From: JADKAV01 sp041393775
Lineage (GTDB): Bacteria > Actinomycetota > Actinomycetes > S36-B12 > UBA10799
Assembly (NCBI GenBank): GCA_041393775.1
Contig: JAWKJM010000004.1
Span: 390,443-454,442 of the forward strand
Length of the DNA: 64,000 bases
Direction of reading: 5' to 3'
Shown here: positions 1 through 9,873 of the stretch, one piece after another
How positions within the stretch are numbered: the first letter of the stretch is position 1
Layout: each line of letters opens with the position of its first letter
Program-made: the position numbers and the translations under genes
Notes under the pieces: model-generated
Databases searched by the model: none
Seen by the model: only the letters and a program-made list of their open reading frames with translations
What the model was told of the DNA's origin: nothing

Positions 1-121
1 TTCCTCCTTTCGTGTCGCGTGGCGCAGACCGCAGTCCCCGGTCGCGCGGGTTACGCTGACACTCTTCCCCGACTGCCGGATCGACCGACCCGTGCAGTGT
101 TTCGTGGCAGGAGGCACTTGA
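1..121. other. Upstream region of smc
   Basis: No gene is supported here. The segment ends with the smc ribosome binding site AGGAGG at 109-114, seven bases before the GTG start. The long open frame running through this stretch into smc is an overlap artefact of high GC. Confidence 0.6.
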
Positions 122-3100
122 GTGCATCTGAGGAGTCTGACCCTTCGCGGTTTCAAGTCTTTCGCTTCTGCGACGACCATCGACCTCGAGCCTGGGATCA
201 CCTCTGTGGTCGGTCCGAACGGTTCGGGCAAATCCAACGTGGTCGACGCGATCGCCTGGGTCATGGGCGAGCAGGGGGCCAAGAGTCTGCGCGGCGGCAA
301 GATGGAAGACGTCATCTTCGCGGGCACAGCGGGCAAGGCACCGCTGGGTCGCGCCGAGGTCGAACTCACCATCGACAACTCCGATGGCGCGCTGCCCATC
401 GACTACACGGAGGTGACGATCCGGCGGACGTTGTTCCGCAGCGGAGGCTCCGAGTACGCGATCAACGGCCAGACATGCCGACTGCTGGACGTCCAGGAAC
501 TGCTGGCCGATTCAGGCATCGGCCGGGAGATGCACGTCATCGTCGGGCAGGGGCGACTGGACGCGATTCTGCGTGCGAGTCCGGAGGACCGGCGCGGTTT
601 CATCGAGGAGGCCGCCGGGGTGCTGAAGCACCGTCGTCGCAAGGAGAAGGCCCTGCGGAAGCTGGAGCAGATCCAGTTGAACCTGCAGCGGCTCACCGAT
701 CTCGCCTCGGAACTGCGCCGTCAGCTCAAGCCGCTCGGACGCCAGGCCGAGGTCGCCCGTCGAGCCGTGACCATCCAGGCCGACGTGCGGGATGCGCGGC
801 TGCGTCTGCTGGCCGACGACGTCGCCGGGGTCCAGCACGATCTCGCCCAGGAACAGGCGGATGAGAGCGCCGCGAAGGCCGAACGCGAAAGTGTTGAGGC
901 GCAGCTCGAAGAGGCCCGAGCGCTTGAGGCCCGGCTGGAGCGACAACTGCAGGAGGTCGCCCCGCAGCTGCACGCTGCACGCACCCGGTCACTGGACCTG
1001 ACCCGGCTGCGCGAGCGCACCAGCGGTCTGGTCGCACTCATCGTGGAGCGGCGCCGATCGCTCGAACGTGAGCAACTGGAGTTCAGCTTCGGTGTGGACC
1101 CCGAGGATCTTCAGCGACAAAGTGAAGCCGTGGCGCAGCAGGTCGTCGACCAGGCGGCGGCAGCGCAGGAGGCTCAGCGCCAGTTCGAATTGGCCCGGAC
1201 CCAGGCAGAGGAGATCGCTGCGCGTGTGCGCGATGAGCAGGCGAAGGTGATGACTGCGGAGAAGGCGCTGACCGAGTACCGCCAGCAAGTGGCGGCCGTC
1301 GAGCAGGCAGTCTCCGGAGGGCAGCGACTGGTCGAGGCGACCCAGATCCGGGCATCCCGGCTCGCGCAGCAGCAGGAACCCGCGCAGCAAGAGGCGCAGG
1401 ACGCCGCTGCCGCGCTGGCCGCCCTTCCGACCGAGGAGACGCCGACCGAACAACTCGACATGACGGCCGCCGACCAGGCGATGAGTGCTGCCGAGGAAGC
1501 CGTCGAACTGGCACGAGCCGAGTTGTCGACGCAGGAGCAGCAGCGCGCATCGCTGACTGCCCGCTGCGAGGCCCTCCGGGCCGCTGTCGCACATTCGCCG
1601 GAGCACTCCCTCGCCGCGGAGGTCCAGGAGGGGTCCCTGGACGGTCTGATCCGGGTCCGCCCCGGCTACGAGAAGGCAGTCGCCGTTCTGCTGGGGGCGC
1701 ATGCCCGGGCGACTGTTCTGCGAGCAGGGGTCTCGTCCCTCGAGATCCTGGAGGCCGCCGGCGCCGACGTGGCCCTGCGGCTGGTGGTGCCGAGCCCGGT
1801 GTGGTCCGGCCAGGCCGGCCCGGAGGCGGCCTTGTCGTTCATTGAGGCACCCGAATCCCTGCGCGGCGCATTGAGTCAGATGCTGGCCAAGTGCGTGATC
1901 GTGGCCGACCTGGATGCGGCGTCGGCAACGGTCGCCGACGATCCCGAGGTGCTCGCCGCGACCGTGGACGGTCAGGTGGTCGGGCGCGGCATGGCCTGGC
2001 AGGGCTCTGACGGCGCGAACGTCATCGCCCTGCGCAACGCACTCGAGCAGGCCACCGACGAGTTGGTGACCACCGAGTCCTGCTGGCGCCGAGCCGTGGA
2101 TCATGTGGCGCGGGTGGAGGCCGAGGCCGCAACCAGCCGTGCCCATCGCGATGAGGTGCGCAACGCGGTGGCCCAGCAGCAGGCCCAGGCGGCAGCGGCC
2201 GCCGAACGCGACGTCCATGTCCGCAAGCGGGCCGCGGAGACCGCTCGTCGGCTCGAACTCCTGGAGTCGGAGCAGTCGGAGGTGGCGCAGGCACTTACCG
2301 AGCAGCAGGCCGACGTGAAAGCGGCGGGGGACCGACTCGAACGGTTGCGCGAGGCCGGCGCTCCGGATGTCGATCGCTCCGCCTTGACCGAGCTGCTGGG
2401 CGGCCAGGAGCGAGCTCGTCAGGTGCATCACGAAGCGAGCCTGTCGGCACGATCAGCGCACGAGCGGCACGACAGCGTCCAGGCCAGACATGCGGAACTG
2501 CTCCAGCAGACTGAGCAGGCGCGGGAGGCCGTTGAGGCGGCAGTTCGCCGTCGGGTCCAGCGTGAGCAAGCGCTGACCACCTTGGGCCGCCTCGAGGAAC
2601 TCGCCGGTCGAACAGCGGTTCTGGTGGACCAGGACGCTGCTGTTGCGGAGACCGACCTGTCGGTGCTCGAACGCGACCAGTTGCAGGTGCAGGCCGATCA
2701 CGCGCGGGCCCGCGAGGCGACGCTGGAACTCGCAGAGCATGTGCAGCGACTGACCCAGGACGTCCACCGCGACGAGGTGCTTCGCGCCGGCAAGCGCGCA
2801 ACGCTGGAGCAACTCACGGAGAAGGCGCTCGAGGAGTTCGGACTGACCATCGAGAACCTGGTGGGTGAATACGGCCCTGAGCAGATGATCGCCGGTGCCG
2901 ACGGCGAGATGATCGCCTACGACAGGGGGCAGCAGCAGCGCCGGCTGAGAGAGGCAGAGCGGGGCCTGGCCCTGCTGGGCAGGGTCAACCCGTTGGCGCT
3001 CGAGGAGTTCGCCGCTATGGAGGAGCGTCACACCCACCTCGTCACCCAGATCGAAGACGTCAAGAAGAGCCGGGAGGATCTGCTCGACCTGATCGCGGAC

Positions 3101-3580
3101 GTGGACAACCGGGTGCAGCAGGTTTTCTCCGAGGCGTACGCCGACGTCGCGCGGGAGTTCGAGTACACGTTCTCGCGGCTGTTCCCGGGCGGGCAAGGAC
3201 GATTGGTCCTCACGGATCCCGAGGACTTGCTGGTGACCGGTGTGGAGGTCGAAGCCCGGCCGCCCGGGAAGAAGATCAAGCGACTGTCACTTCTGTCCGG
3301 TGGTGAGCGCAGCCTGACGGCGGTGGCTTTCCTGGTCGCGTTGTTCAAGGCCCGACCCTCACCGTTCTACTTGCTGGACGAGGTCGAGGCGGCTCTGGAC
3401 GATGTCAACCTGGGGAGGCTGATCGGCTTGCTCGAGGAGCTGCGGGAGACCTCGCAGTTGCTGGTGATCACTCACCAGAAGCGCACCATGGAGATGGCCG
3501 ACGCCCTGTACGGGGTGACCATGCGGGCCGGGGTGACCGAGGTGATCAGCCAGCGGATGCGGCAACTCCAGCCAGTCTGA
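122..3580 (+). CDS. smc: Chromosome segregation ATPase SMC
   Basis: SMC forms the condensin-like ring that organises and segregates the chromosome, with ScpA and ScpB as usual partners. The 1152-residue length is normal for the family. Visible parts are the N-terminal Walker A GPNGSGKS (residues 31-38), a first coiled coil to about residue 490, the hinge at about 494-630 (glycine-rich, with VRPGYEKAVAVLLG), a second coiled coil, then the ABC signature LSGGERS near 1058 and Walker B FYLLDE near 1082. The GTG start at 122 is chosen because the conserved MHLRSLTLRGFKSF start follows it directly and AGGAGG lies 7 bases upstream. It is followed by ftsY, the common actinobacterial order. Confidence 0.98.
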   Translation: MHLRSLTLRGFKSFASATTIDLEPGITSVVGPNGSGKSNVVDAIAWVMGEQGAKSLRGGKMEDVIFAGTAGKAPLGRAEVELTIDNSDGALPIDYTEVTIRRTLFRSGGSEYAINGQTCRLLDVQELLADSGIGREMHVIVGQGRLDAILRASPEDRRGFIEEAAGVLKHRRRKEKALRKLEQIQLNLQRLTDLASELRRQLKPLGRQAEVARRAVTIQADVRDARLRLLADDVAGVQHDLAQEQADESAAKAERESVEAQLEEARALEARLERQLQEVAPQLHAARTRSLDLTRLRERTSGLVALIVERRRSLEREQLEFSFGVDPEDLQRQSEAVAQQVVDQAAAAQEAQRQFELARTQAEEIAARVRDEQAKVMTAEKALTEYRQQVAAVEQAVSGGQRLVEATQIRASRLAQQQEPAQQEAQDAAAALAALPTEETPTEQLDMTAADQAMSAAEEAVELARAELSTQEQQRASLTARCEALRAAVAHSPEHSLAAEVQEGSLDGLIRVRPGYEKAVAVLLGAHARATVLRAGVSSLEILEAAGADVALRLVVPSPVWSGQAGPEAALSFIEAPESLRGALSQMLAKCVIVADLDAASATVADDPEVLAATVDGQVVGRGMAWQGSDGANVIALRNALEQATDELVTTESCWRRAVDHVARVEAEAATSRAHRDEVRNAVAQQQAQAAAAAERDVHVRKRAAETARRLELLESEQSEVAQALTEQQADVKAAGDRLERLREAGAPDVDRSALTELLGGQERARQVHHEASLSARSAHERHDSVQARHAELLQQTEQAREAVEAAVRRRVQREQALTTLGRLEELAGRTAVLVDQDAAVAETDLSVLERDQLQVQADHARAREATLELAEHVQRLTQDVHRDEVLRAGKRATLEQLTEKALEEFGLTIENLVGEYGPEQMIAGADGEMIAYDRGQQQRRLREAERGLALLGRVNPLALEEFAAMEERHTHLVTQIEDVKKSREDLLDLIADVDNRVQQVFSEAYADVAREFEYTFSRLFPGGQGRLVLTDPEDLLVTGVEVEARPPGKKIKRLSLLSGGERSLTAVAFLVALFKARPSPFYLLDEVEAALDDVNLGRLIGLLEELRETSQLLVITHQKRTMEMADALYGVTMRAGVTEVISQRMRQLQPV

Positions 3581-3694
3581 CCCCGCGGCGGGCAAGGGTC
3601 TTCGCGTGCCGGAAGACCTCGGGCGGACTGCTGGATCGCACCCGATGTCCAGGTTGCGATGATGCCGGTCTGAATGGCCGCAGGACCCGTCGGT

Positions 3695-3709
3695 CACACT
3701 GGAGTCGTG
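3695..3709 (+). promoter_or_regulatory. Probable leaderless promoter of ftsY (-10 CACACT)
   Basis: CACACT at 3695-3700 lies six bases before the GTG at 3707, so transcription would start at about the start codon. The same CACACTGGAG arrangement precedes the CDF transporter on the minus strand. No clear -35 box is visible. Confidence 0.4.
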
Positions 3710-4846
3710 GATCTGATCGCTTACGTCGTTGTCGGCGTCGTCTTGCTCGTTCTCGTCGTCGTCCTCGCTGTCCGCTTGGTCTCTGGGCGACGGACGAAGG
3801 CCGTCGCGCCGCCGGAGGTCATCCCGGGTGTCGGGGATGATGCCACCGAGCCCCGGGACACTGCGCTGCCCACCATCGAGGACGTGGTCCTGCCTGAACA
3901 GCCCGGCGCACCCACCATCGAACTTGAGCGGCCGAAGCCGACCAAAGGTCGCCTGGCGGCGCTGAAGGCCCGCCTTGCGCGATCCAATTCGGCGATCGGG
4001 CGGGGTCTGCTCGCTCTGCTGAGCAGCGACAGGATCGACGAGGCCACCTGGGAGGAGATCGAGGACACGCTGATCATGTCCGATCTCGGGGTGGAGGCGT
4101 CCGGCGATCTGGTGGAGCGACTGCGAACCAGGCTTCGTGTCGACTCGGACGTCGATTGGCAGTCCGCGCTGCACGAGGAGTTGTTGGCTCTGGTCGGCCC
4201 GGACACGGATCGTTCACTCACGGCGGCGCGACAGGGCGACCGCCCCGCCGTGATCATGGTCGTCGGTGTCAATGGAACGGGTAAGACCACCACGACCGGC
4301 AAACTCGCCCGGGTACTGGTCGCCGACGGTCACACGGTGGTGCTGGGTGCTGCGGACACATTCCGGGCTGCCGCCGCCGATCAGTTGCAGACGTGGGGCG
4401 ACCGGGTCGGGGCCAGGGTTGTGCGGGGTCCCGAGTCCTCCGACCCTGCGGCCGTGGCGTTCGATGCCGTCGCCGAGGCCAACGCCGAGCAGGCCGACTG
4501 TGTTGTCATCGACACCGCCGGTCGGCTCCACACCAAAGTCGGTCTCATGGACGAACTCGGCAAGATCAAGCGGGTCGTGAACAAGCAGGGTCCGGTCGAC
4601 GAGGTGCTCCTGGTGCTCGACGCAACCACCGGTCAGAACGGGCTCGCACAAGCCCGGGTGTTCAGCGAGGTGGTCGATGTCACCGGTGTCGTGCTCACGA
4701 AACTCGACGGCACGGCCAAGGGCGGGATCGTGGTGGCCGTGCAGAACGAACTCGGAGTCCCCGTCAAACTCGTGGGCCTCGGTGAGGGACCGGACGACCT
4801 GGCTCCGTTCGATCCGGACGCCTTTGTGAGTGCCCTGCTGGACTAG
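3707..4846 (+). CDS. ftsY: Signal recognition particle receptor FtsY
   Basis: SRP-receptor GTPase that docks Ffh-bound ribosomes at the membrane. From the GTG at 3707 the protein is 379 residues. It has a hydrophobic N-terminal anchor (about residues 2-22, VDLIAYVVVGVV onward), an acidic/proline linker, an N domain, and a G domain with GVNGTGKTTTTGK, DTAGRLHTK and TKLDGTAKGG. An ATG at 3674 in the same frame would add 11 residues, but it lacks a good ribosome binding site, and the GTG sits right at a -10-like box. Ffh, its partner, is encoded at 10013. The N-terminal membrane segment is common in actinobacterial FtsY. Confidence 0.96.
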   Translation: MDLIAYVVVGVVLLVLVVVLAVRLVSGRRTKAVAPPEVIPGVGDDATEPRDTALPTIEDVVLPEQPGAPTIELERPKPTKGRLAALKARLARSNSAIGRGLLALLSSDRIDEATWEEIEDTLIMSDLGVEASGDLVERLRTRLRVDSDVDWQSALHEELLALVGPDTDRSLTAARQGDRPAVIMVVGVNGTGKTTTTGKLARVLVADGHTVVLGAADTFRAAAADQLQTWGDRVGARVVRGPESSDPAAVAFDAVAEANAEQADCVVIDTAGRLHTKVGLMDELGKIKRVVNKQGPVDEVLLVLDATTGQNGLAQARVFSEVVDVTGVVLTKLDGTAKGGIVVAVQNELGVPVKLVGLGEGPDDLAPFDPDAFVSALLD

Positions 4847-4971
4847 CCTGACGGCTTCATGATCCTGATTTGGTCTGGTCCTAATGGATCGGTCGTGGCG
4901 CTCGGGACCGGTTGCGGGTTGCGGGCAGATACTTCGGCCAGTCCGAGAACGGCTCGTGTCCGCGGTGGTCG

Positions 4972-5165
4972 CCCGCGAGGTTAGAGAACGTGCACGAGGT
5001 TAGAGAATGCACGTGTGGCTTCTCTAACCTCGTGCACGTTCTCTAACGCGAGCGACTTCCGCCCGGCATTTCCCGGGCTGAACGCCGCGGCCGGCCACGG
5101 CCATGGACGACTAGCGCGAGCGATTTCCGCCCGGCATCTCCCCGCCTGAACGCCGCGTTCGCGGA
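4972..5165 (+). repeat. Dispersed repeat A/B, copy R1 (plus orientation)
   Basis: Family-A hairpin with perfect 28-bp arms at 4980-5007 and 5020-5047, loop 5008-5019. The left arm begins GTTAGAGAACGTGCACGAGG. It is followed by two tandem family-B units (about 5047-5113 and 5114-5165) that start CGCGAGCGAYTTCCGCCCGG and continue into a CCTGAACGCCGCGG-like stretch. Related copies lie in six other gaps of this window. It lies downstream of ftsY. Confidence 0.9.
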
Positions 5166-5421
5166 TGACGAACGCGGAACCGCTCCCACACGTCAGCGCG
5201 CGAGCGCTTCGTCCCCGCGAACACCGGGCCAGCGCCGCACCCACCTCGTGAAACGACGAGAACAGATCTGCGGGGTTCCGGGGCCCTGGTCTGCCCTCGG
5301 CTGCCGAGTCGGGCAGTTGAAAGCGGGCGCTGCGCAGGGGGATTCGGTGCGGTGACCCGACCCCATGGGCCTCATCGACGCGCCCCTATGAACGGCGTTC
5401 CGGACGCCGGATGACGCGCCA

Positions 5422-5538
5422 TTGTCACAGAGTCGAGGGGTTCGGAAGGTGCCTTGTCACGAAGGTGGGGGTGCGGCAGGCGTAGAGCGCGCACCTTCGT
5501 AACACAGTCGGCCGGGGTGCCTGTACCTTCGTCACAAA
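5422..5538. repeat. Dispersed nested palindrome, family C, copy 1
   Basis: Roughly 115-bp element. Outer arms resemble TTGTGACGAAGGTGC and GCACCTTCGTCACAA, inner arms TTGTCACGAAGGTGC and GCGCACCTTCGTAACA. This copy is the most degenerate of three; the other two are at 34635-34755 and 46225-46343. All three sit in gaps between same-strand genes. Confidence 0.8.
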
Positions 5539-5640
5539 GGGCGGGCGGGAGCGTTGGCCCGCAACCCGCGGGTCGTCACAGCTGCACCTGAGGCTGACGG
5601 GCACATCGCCGCCCTGTGTCGCCGAGCAGGCCCTGTTGAC

Positions 5641-5688
5641 GAAACACATTGTTAACGTGAACCCCCGCATCCGTCACACTGCTGAAAC
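5641..5688 (+). promoter_or_regulatory. Tandem GlnR-type nitrogen control boxes upstream of amt
   Basis: GTCAC-ACTGCT-GAAAC at 5673-5688 fits the actinobacterial GlnR consensus gTnAC-n6-GaAAC exactly. A weaker site, GAAAC-ACATTG-TTAAC at 5641-5656, keeps the AC-n9-AC core. Two boxes in tandem about 90-130 bp before amt fit the known layout of GlnR-controlled amt operons. A GlnR gene is not in this window, so the regulator is inferred. Confidence 0.65.
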
Positions 5689-5777
5689 CTCGACACGCAG
5701 ATTGCGTAACAGAGCCGGGTGAGGCTTCTTGCATCCCGAGGGAGAGACCCGATGGGGAGAAAAGGAGACGCGCGACG

Positions 5778-7103
5778 ATGGATGAATCCGTCTTGAGTGC
5801 CGGCGACACCGCCTGGCTACTCACCAGCGCGGCCCTCGTACTGCTCATGCTGCCTGGCCTGGCATTTTTCTATGGCGGCATGACACGTGCGAAGGCTGTT
5901 CTGAACATGATGATGATGGTGATGGGAGCCGTGTTCCTGGTAGGGATCCTCTGGGTCCTGTACGGGTACTCGATGGCCTTCGCCACCGACATCGGCAATG
6001 GCCTGCTGGGCCGCATCACCGAGTTCGCCGGGCTGAACGGCATGATGACCGACGACCCGACGGCCGTGTTCCCGGTGATGGCTTTCGCTGCCTTCCAAGC
6101 GATGTTCGCCACGATCACGGTGGCACTGATCGCAGGCGCGATCGCCGACCGTGTGAAGTTCAGCGCATGGATGGTGTTCGCCGGACTGTGGGCGACGCTG
6201 GTCTACTTCCCGGTGGCTCACTGGGTCTGGGGTGCCGGCGGCTGGATCTTCGAAGGGCTCGGCCCCATGCGAGGAACTCCCGCAATCGACTTCGCAGGTG
6301 GTACTGCGGTCCACATCAACGCCGGTGCTGCTGGATTGGCGCTCGCGATCGTGCTCGGCAAGCGACTGGGCTGGCCGAAGACCCCGATGAAGCCGCACAA
6401 CCTGACGCTGGTCATGATCGGTGCCGGCCTGCTGTGGTTCGGCTGGTTCGGCTTCAACGCCGGTTCGGCGCTGGCCGCCAACAACACGGCGGCGGTGGTT
6501 TTCATGAACACATTCATCGCAACCTGTGCGGCGGCGATCGGCTGGCTGGTCACGGAGAAGATCCGCGACGGCCACGCCACCAGCCTGGGTGCGGCTTCGG
6601 GCATCGTGGCCGGTCTGGTCGCAATCACCCCGTCGTGCTCCTCGGTGAGCCCGATCGGTGCGATCATCCTCGGCGTCATCGCTGGTGTGCTCTGCGCCCT
6701 GGCCGTGGGCCTGAAGTACAGACTGGGCTATGACGACTCGCTCGACGTGGTGGGCGTGCACCTGGTCGGCGGTCTGGTGGGCACCCTGCTCATCGGATTC
6801 CTCGCCACCGATCTGGCGCCTGCCGGCGTGAACGGGTTGTTCTACGGCGGTGGCCTGACGCAGTTCTGGTCACAGTTGATCGCGGCTGTGTCGGTCATGG
6901 TCTACTCGTTCGTGATCGCGTTCATCATCGGCAAGATCCTCAACGTGACGATGGGCATGCGGATTCCGGAGGACGACGAGGTCACCGGTGTCGACCTCAC
7001 CACCCACGCCGAGACGGCATACGAATTGGCTGAGAGCGGTTCTGGCGGCAAGTTCGCCGGCGTCGGTCAGGCCGCAGCGAAGAAGGAAGAGGTCACGGTA
7101 TGA
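5778..7103 (+). CDS. amt: Ammonium transporter Amt
   Basis: Inner-membrane ammonium channel of the Amt/Rh family, 441 residues with about 11 membrane segments. Family hallmarks are visible: DTAWLLTSAALVLLM near the start, FYGGMTRAKAVLNMMM, the twin-His pore region (FAGGTAVHINAGAAGLALA and later VGVHLVGGLVGTL), and a cytoplasmic C-terminal tail. The ATG at 5778 follows AAAGGAG. Its stop overlaps the PII start by four bases (ATGA), so amt and glnB are translationally coupled, as usual, with PII gating the channel. Two GlnR-like boxes upstream imply induction under nitrogen limitation. Confidence 0.97.
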   Translation: MDESVLSAGDTAWLLTSAALVLLMLPGLAFFYGGMTRAKAVLNMMMMVMGAVFLVGILWVLYGYSMAFATDIGNGLLGRITEFAGLNGMMTDDPTAVFPVMAFAAFQAMFATITVALIAGAIADRVKFSAWMVFAGLWATLVYFPVAHWVWGAGGWIFEGLGPMRGTPAIDFAGGTAVHINAGAAGLALAIVLGKRLGWPKTPMKPHNLTLVMIGAGLLWFGWFGFNAGSALAANNTAAVVFMNTFIATCAAAIGWLVTEKIRDGHATSLGAASGIVAGLVAITPSCSSVSPIGAIILGVIAGVLCALAVGLKYRLGYDDSLDVVGVHLVGGLVGTLLIGFLATDLAPAGVNGLFYGGGLTQFWSQLIAAVSVMVYSFVIAFIIGKILNVTMGMRIPEDDEVTGVDLTTHAETAYELAESGSGGKFAGVGQAAAKKEEVTV

Positions 7104-7438
7104 AACTGGTCACCGCAGTCATCAAGCCGTTCAAGCTCGACGACGTGAAGTCCGCACTCGAGACCTTCGGGATCCACGGACTGACCGTCTCCGAGGCGAG
7201 CGGATACGGCCGCCAGCGCGGGCACACCGAGGTCTACCGGGGGGCGGAGTACACCGTCGACCTGGTGCCCAAGGTGCGCATCGAGGTGGTGGTCGAGGAC
7301 GACGACGCCGACAGTGTGGTCGACGTCATCGTCAAGAGCGCCCAGACCGGACGCATCGGAGACGGCAAGGTGTGGGTCTCCCCGGTTGACAGCGTCGTCC
7401 GCGTGCGGACGGCAGAGCGCGGCGCGGACGCGCTGTGA
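7100..7438 (+). CDS. glnB: Nitrogen regulatory protein PII
   Basis: Trimeric PII signal protein of 112 residues, the standard length. It senses ATP/ADP and 2-oxoglutarate and blocks Amt. The T-loop reads YGRQRGHTEVYRGAEY with the modifiable tyrosine at residue 51; in Actinobacteria this Tyr is adenylylated by GlnD. The C-terminal signature IVKSAQTGRIGDGKVWV is present. It overlaps amt by four bases and is followed by glnD, giving the amt-glnB(glnK)-glnD operon typical of the group. The glnB/glnK symbol choice is arbitrary here; linkage to amt favours the GlnK role. Confidence 0.96.
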   Translation: MKLVTAVIKPFKLDDVKSALETFGIHGLTVSEASGYGRQRGHTEVYRGAEYTVDLVPKVRIEVVVEDDDADSVVDVIVKSAQTGRIGDGKVWVSPVDSVVRVRTAERGADAL

Positions 7439-7508
7439 TCCACGGCGTGGCGGCGGCTCCGGGGGAGGGCCGCCGCCATGTCGTGTTCGGGGTCCGAAGG
7501 AGGCAAGG

Positions 7509-9830
7509 GTGAGTGTGGTCTCGAACGACTTCATGGCAACGCGCGCGGACCTGATCGCGCGCCCCGGCTTCGGTCCCTCGCGCCGGCATGCCTTGACCGG
7601 CCTCACTGACGACTGGCTCAGCGACCTTTTCGACGCATCCGGGGCCAAGGAACTCGGATGCGCGATGGTCGCCGTGGGCAGTTACGGCCGCGGCGAACTG
7701 GCCCCGGCCAGCGACGTCGACGTCCTGCTGCTGCACCCCTCGGCGGTCCCGGCTGCGGATGTGGCCGCAGTGGCCGACCGGATCTGGTACCCGATCTGGG
7801 ACAGCGGATTGCGGCTCGACCACAGCGTCCGGACCCCCGCCCAGGCTCGGAGGATGGCCGGGCAGGACCTCAAAGTGGTGCTCGGGTTGATGGATGCTCG
7901 CACCGTGGTGGGCGATGACCGGCTCACGGTCGAGACCAGGTCCAGTGCGCTGGGGGACTGGCGGGCCATGGCCAAGGCGCGCCTGGACGAGTTGCGGGCG
8001 GGGGTCGAGGAACGAGCCGAGATCCACGGGGAACTGGCCTACCTGCTGGAGCCCGACTTGAAGGAGTCCTACGCGGGGTTGCGCGATCTCACGGTGCTCC
8101 GGGCACTCGCGGCGAGCTGGATCATCAGCCCGCCGCAGAGTTCGTTGAGCGCGGCCAAACTCACTCTTCTCAACGCGCGCGACGCGCTGCACCTGGTCAC
8201 GGGCCGAGCCACCGACCGGTTGACCCAGCAGGAACAGCCGCAGGTCGCCCAACTGCTCGGCTACGCCGACGAGGACGAGTTGCTGCGTGCCGTCTGCGCT
8301 GCCGGTCGAACGATCGCCTTCGTGAGTTCCGTCGCATGGGGCCGGGTCCGTCGGCAGATCAAGCGCAAGTCGTTGCCGCGCCTGCGGAAGATCCGCCGCA
8401 CCGGGGAACGCGCACCGCTGGCAGAGGGGGTCGTGGTCCAGGATGCAGAGGTAGTGCTGGCGGCCGAAGCCCGCCCGGATCGCGATCCCGTCCTCGTCCT
8501 GCGGACCGCTGCCGCAGCCGCCCAGGCGGGCCTGCGCGTTTCGGTTCACACGGTCGACCGCCTGACGCAGGAATCGGCACCGATGCCCGTGCCGTGGCCG
8601 CGCCAGGCGCGGGAGAGCCTGGTGAGCCTGCTGGGTGCGGGCAGGGCGACCGTGCCTGTCTGGGAGGCCCTCGATCAAGGCGACCTGATCACACGCCTGA
8701 TCCCCGGCTGGGATGTCGTGCGGTCGGCCCCGCAGCGCAACCCCGTGCATCGCTACACCGTCGATCGTCATCTGGTGGAGACAGCGGTGGCGGCGGCCCA
8801 ACACACCCGAAAGGTTTCGCGCCCGGACCTGCTGCTGGTCGGCGCTCTGTTCCACGACATCGGCAAGGGACGCGCCGGTGACCACACCCAGGTAGGTGTG
8901 GGCCTGGTGGCCGATATCGCACCCCACCTGGGCTTCGACCCCGCCGACACCCACACACTCATGCAGATGGTGCGACACCACCTGCTGCTCCCCGACGTGG
9001 CCACCCGCCGCGACATCGATGACCCAGCGGTTATTGACGCAGTGGGTACGTCGGTGGAGACCCCGGAGACGCTGGAGTTGCTGCACTGGCTGACGGTCTC
9101 GGATGCCGCGGCCACGGGTCCGGCCGCATGGAGTCCCTGGAAAGCCAATCTGGTGGACACGCTGGTGCGCCGGGTCGCGGCGTCATTGGCGGGTGCGGAG
9201 GTTGTGATCGAGCCTCCGCTGGAGGATGTCCCGGATTCGATGTGGTCGGGGTCCGAGGTCGATGTGCTGATCGAACCCGTTGAGGAAACCGAGGTGAACA
9301 TCACGATCGGGGCCAGCGATGCTGTCGGTCTCTTGAGCCGCTGCGCCGGAGCCCTGGCGATCAATCGGCTCAGCGTCCGAGAAGCGGCCAGCCGTACCGA
9401 GAACGGGCGGGCGGTGATCCGGTGGACGGTCCAGACACAATTCGGGGAACCGCCGGCGGCGGACCGACTGGCCGCCGACCTGCGCCGTGCGATCAGTGGT
9501 GAGATCGATCTGGGCCGCAGGCTAAGCGAGCGCGAGCGGGCTTACGCCAATGCGGAGGACCCACGTCCTGAACCCACGGTCTCGCTGATCCCGGACGCCT
9601 CGAGCCGCGCCACAGTCCTTCAGGTCAGGGCGCACGACAGGGCCGGGCTGCTCTATTGGGTGACCTCGGCATTGGCCAACGCCGGTGTCAACGTCGATGG
9701 GGCCAAGGTGTCCACGTTGGGCTCGGAGGTGGTCGACGTGTTCTTCCTGACCGACGCGTCGGGGGGGCCGCTGTCCGAGAAGCGGGCCACAGCGGCCCTG
9801 CAGGCGGTGCGCCGCGCCCTACGAGGGTGA
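7509..9830 (+). CDS. glnD: PII nucleotidyltransferase GlnD
   Basis: Bifunctional enzyme that attaches and removes the nucleotide on PII in response to nitrogen status. From the GTG at 7509 it is 773 residues. The start is set by GAAGGAGG at 7496-7503. The same frame is open further back to 7314, but that stretch overlaps glnB. Domains in order are a nucleotidyltransferase (VGSYGRGELAPASDVDVLLL), a GlnD/PII-uridylyltransferase helical domain, an HD hydrolase (VGALFHDIGKGRAGDH and MVRHHLLLPDVATRRD), and two C-terminal ACT domains (VNITIGASDAVGLLSR and VLQVRAHDRAGLLYW). Confidence 0.96.
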   Translation: MSVVSNDFMATRADLIARPGFGPSRRHALTGLTDDWLSDLFDASGAKELGCAMVAVGSYGRGELAPASDVDVLLLHPSAVPAADVAAVADRIWYPIWDSGLRLDHSVRTPAQARRMAGQDLKVVLGLMDARTVVGDDRLTVETRSSALGDWRAMAKARLDELRAGVEERAEIHGELAYLLEPDLKESYAGLRDLTVLRALAASWIISPPQSSLSAAKLTLLNARDALHLVTGRATDRLTQQEQPQVAQLLGYADEDELLRAVCAAGRTIAFVSSVAWGRVRRQIKRKSLPRLRKIRRTGERAPLAEGVVVQDAEVVLAAEARPDRDPVLVLRTAAAAAQAGLRVSVHTVDRLTQESAPMPVPWPRQARESLVSLLGAGRATVPVWEALDQGDLITRLIPGWDVVRSAPQRNPVHRYTVDRHLVETAVAAAQHTRKVSRPDLLLVGALFHDIGKGRAGDHTQVGVGLVADIAPHLGFDPADTHTLMQMVRHHLLLPDVATRRDIDDPAVIDAVGTSVETPETLELLHWLTVSDAAATGPAAWSPWKANLVDTLVRRVAASLAGAEVVIEPPLEDVPDSMWSGSEVDVLIEPVEETEVNITIGASDAVGLLSRCAGALAINRLSVREAASRTENGRAVIRWTVQTQFGEPPAADRLAADLRRAISGEIDLGRRLSERERAYANAEDPRPEPTVSLIPDASSRATVLQVRAHDRAGLLYWVTSALANAGVNVDGAKVSTLGSEVVDVFFLTDASGGPLSEKRATAALQAVRRALRG

Positions 9831-9873
9831 GCTGGACCGGACTGCATGTCGACTCGTCGCCTGTCACCCAGTG

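Noticed and set aside
989..2431. 480-codon open frame antisense to smc
   Set aside because: High-GC shadow of smc with reversed codon pattern; no family resemblance.
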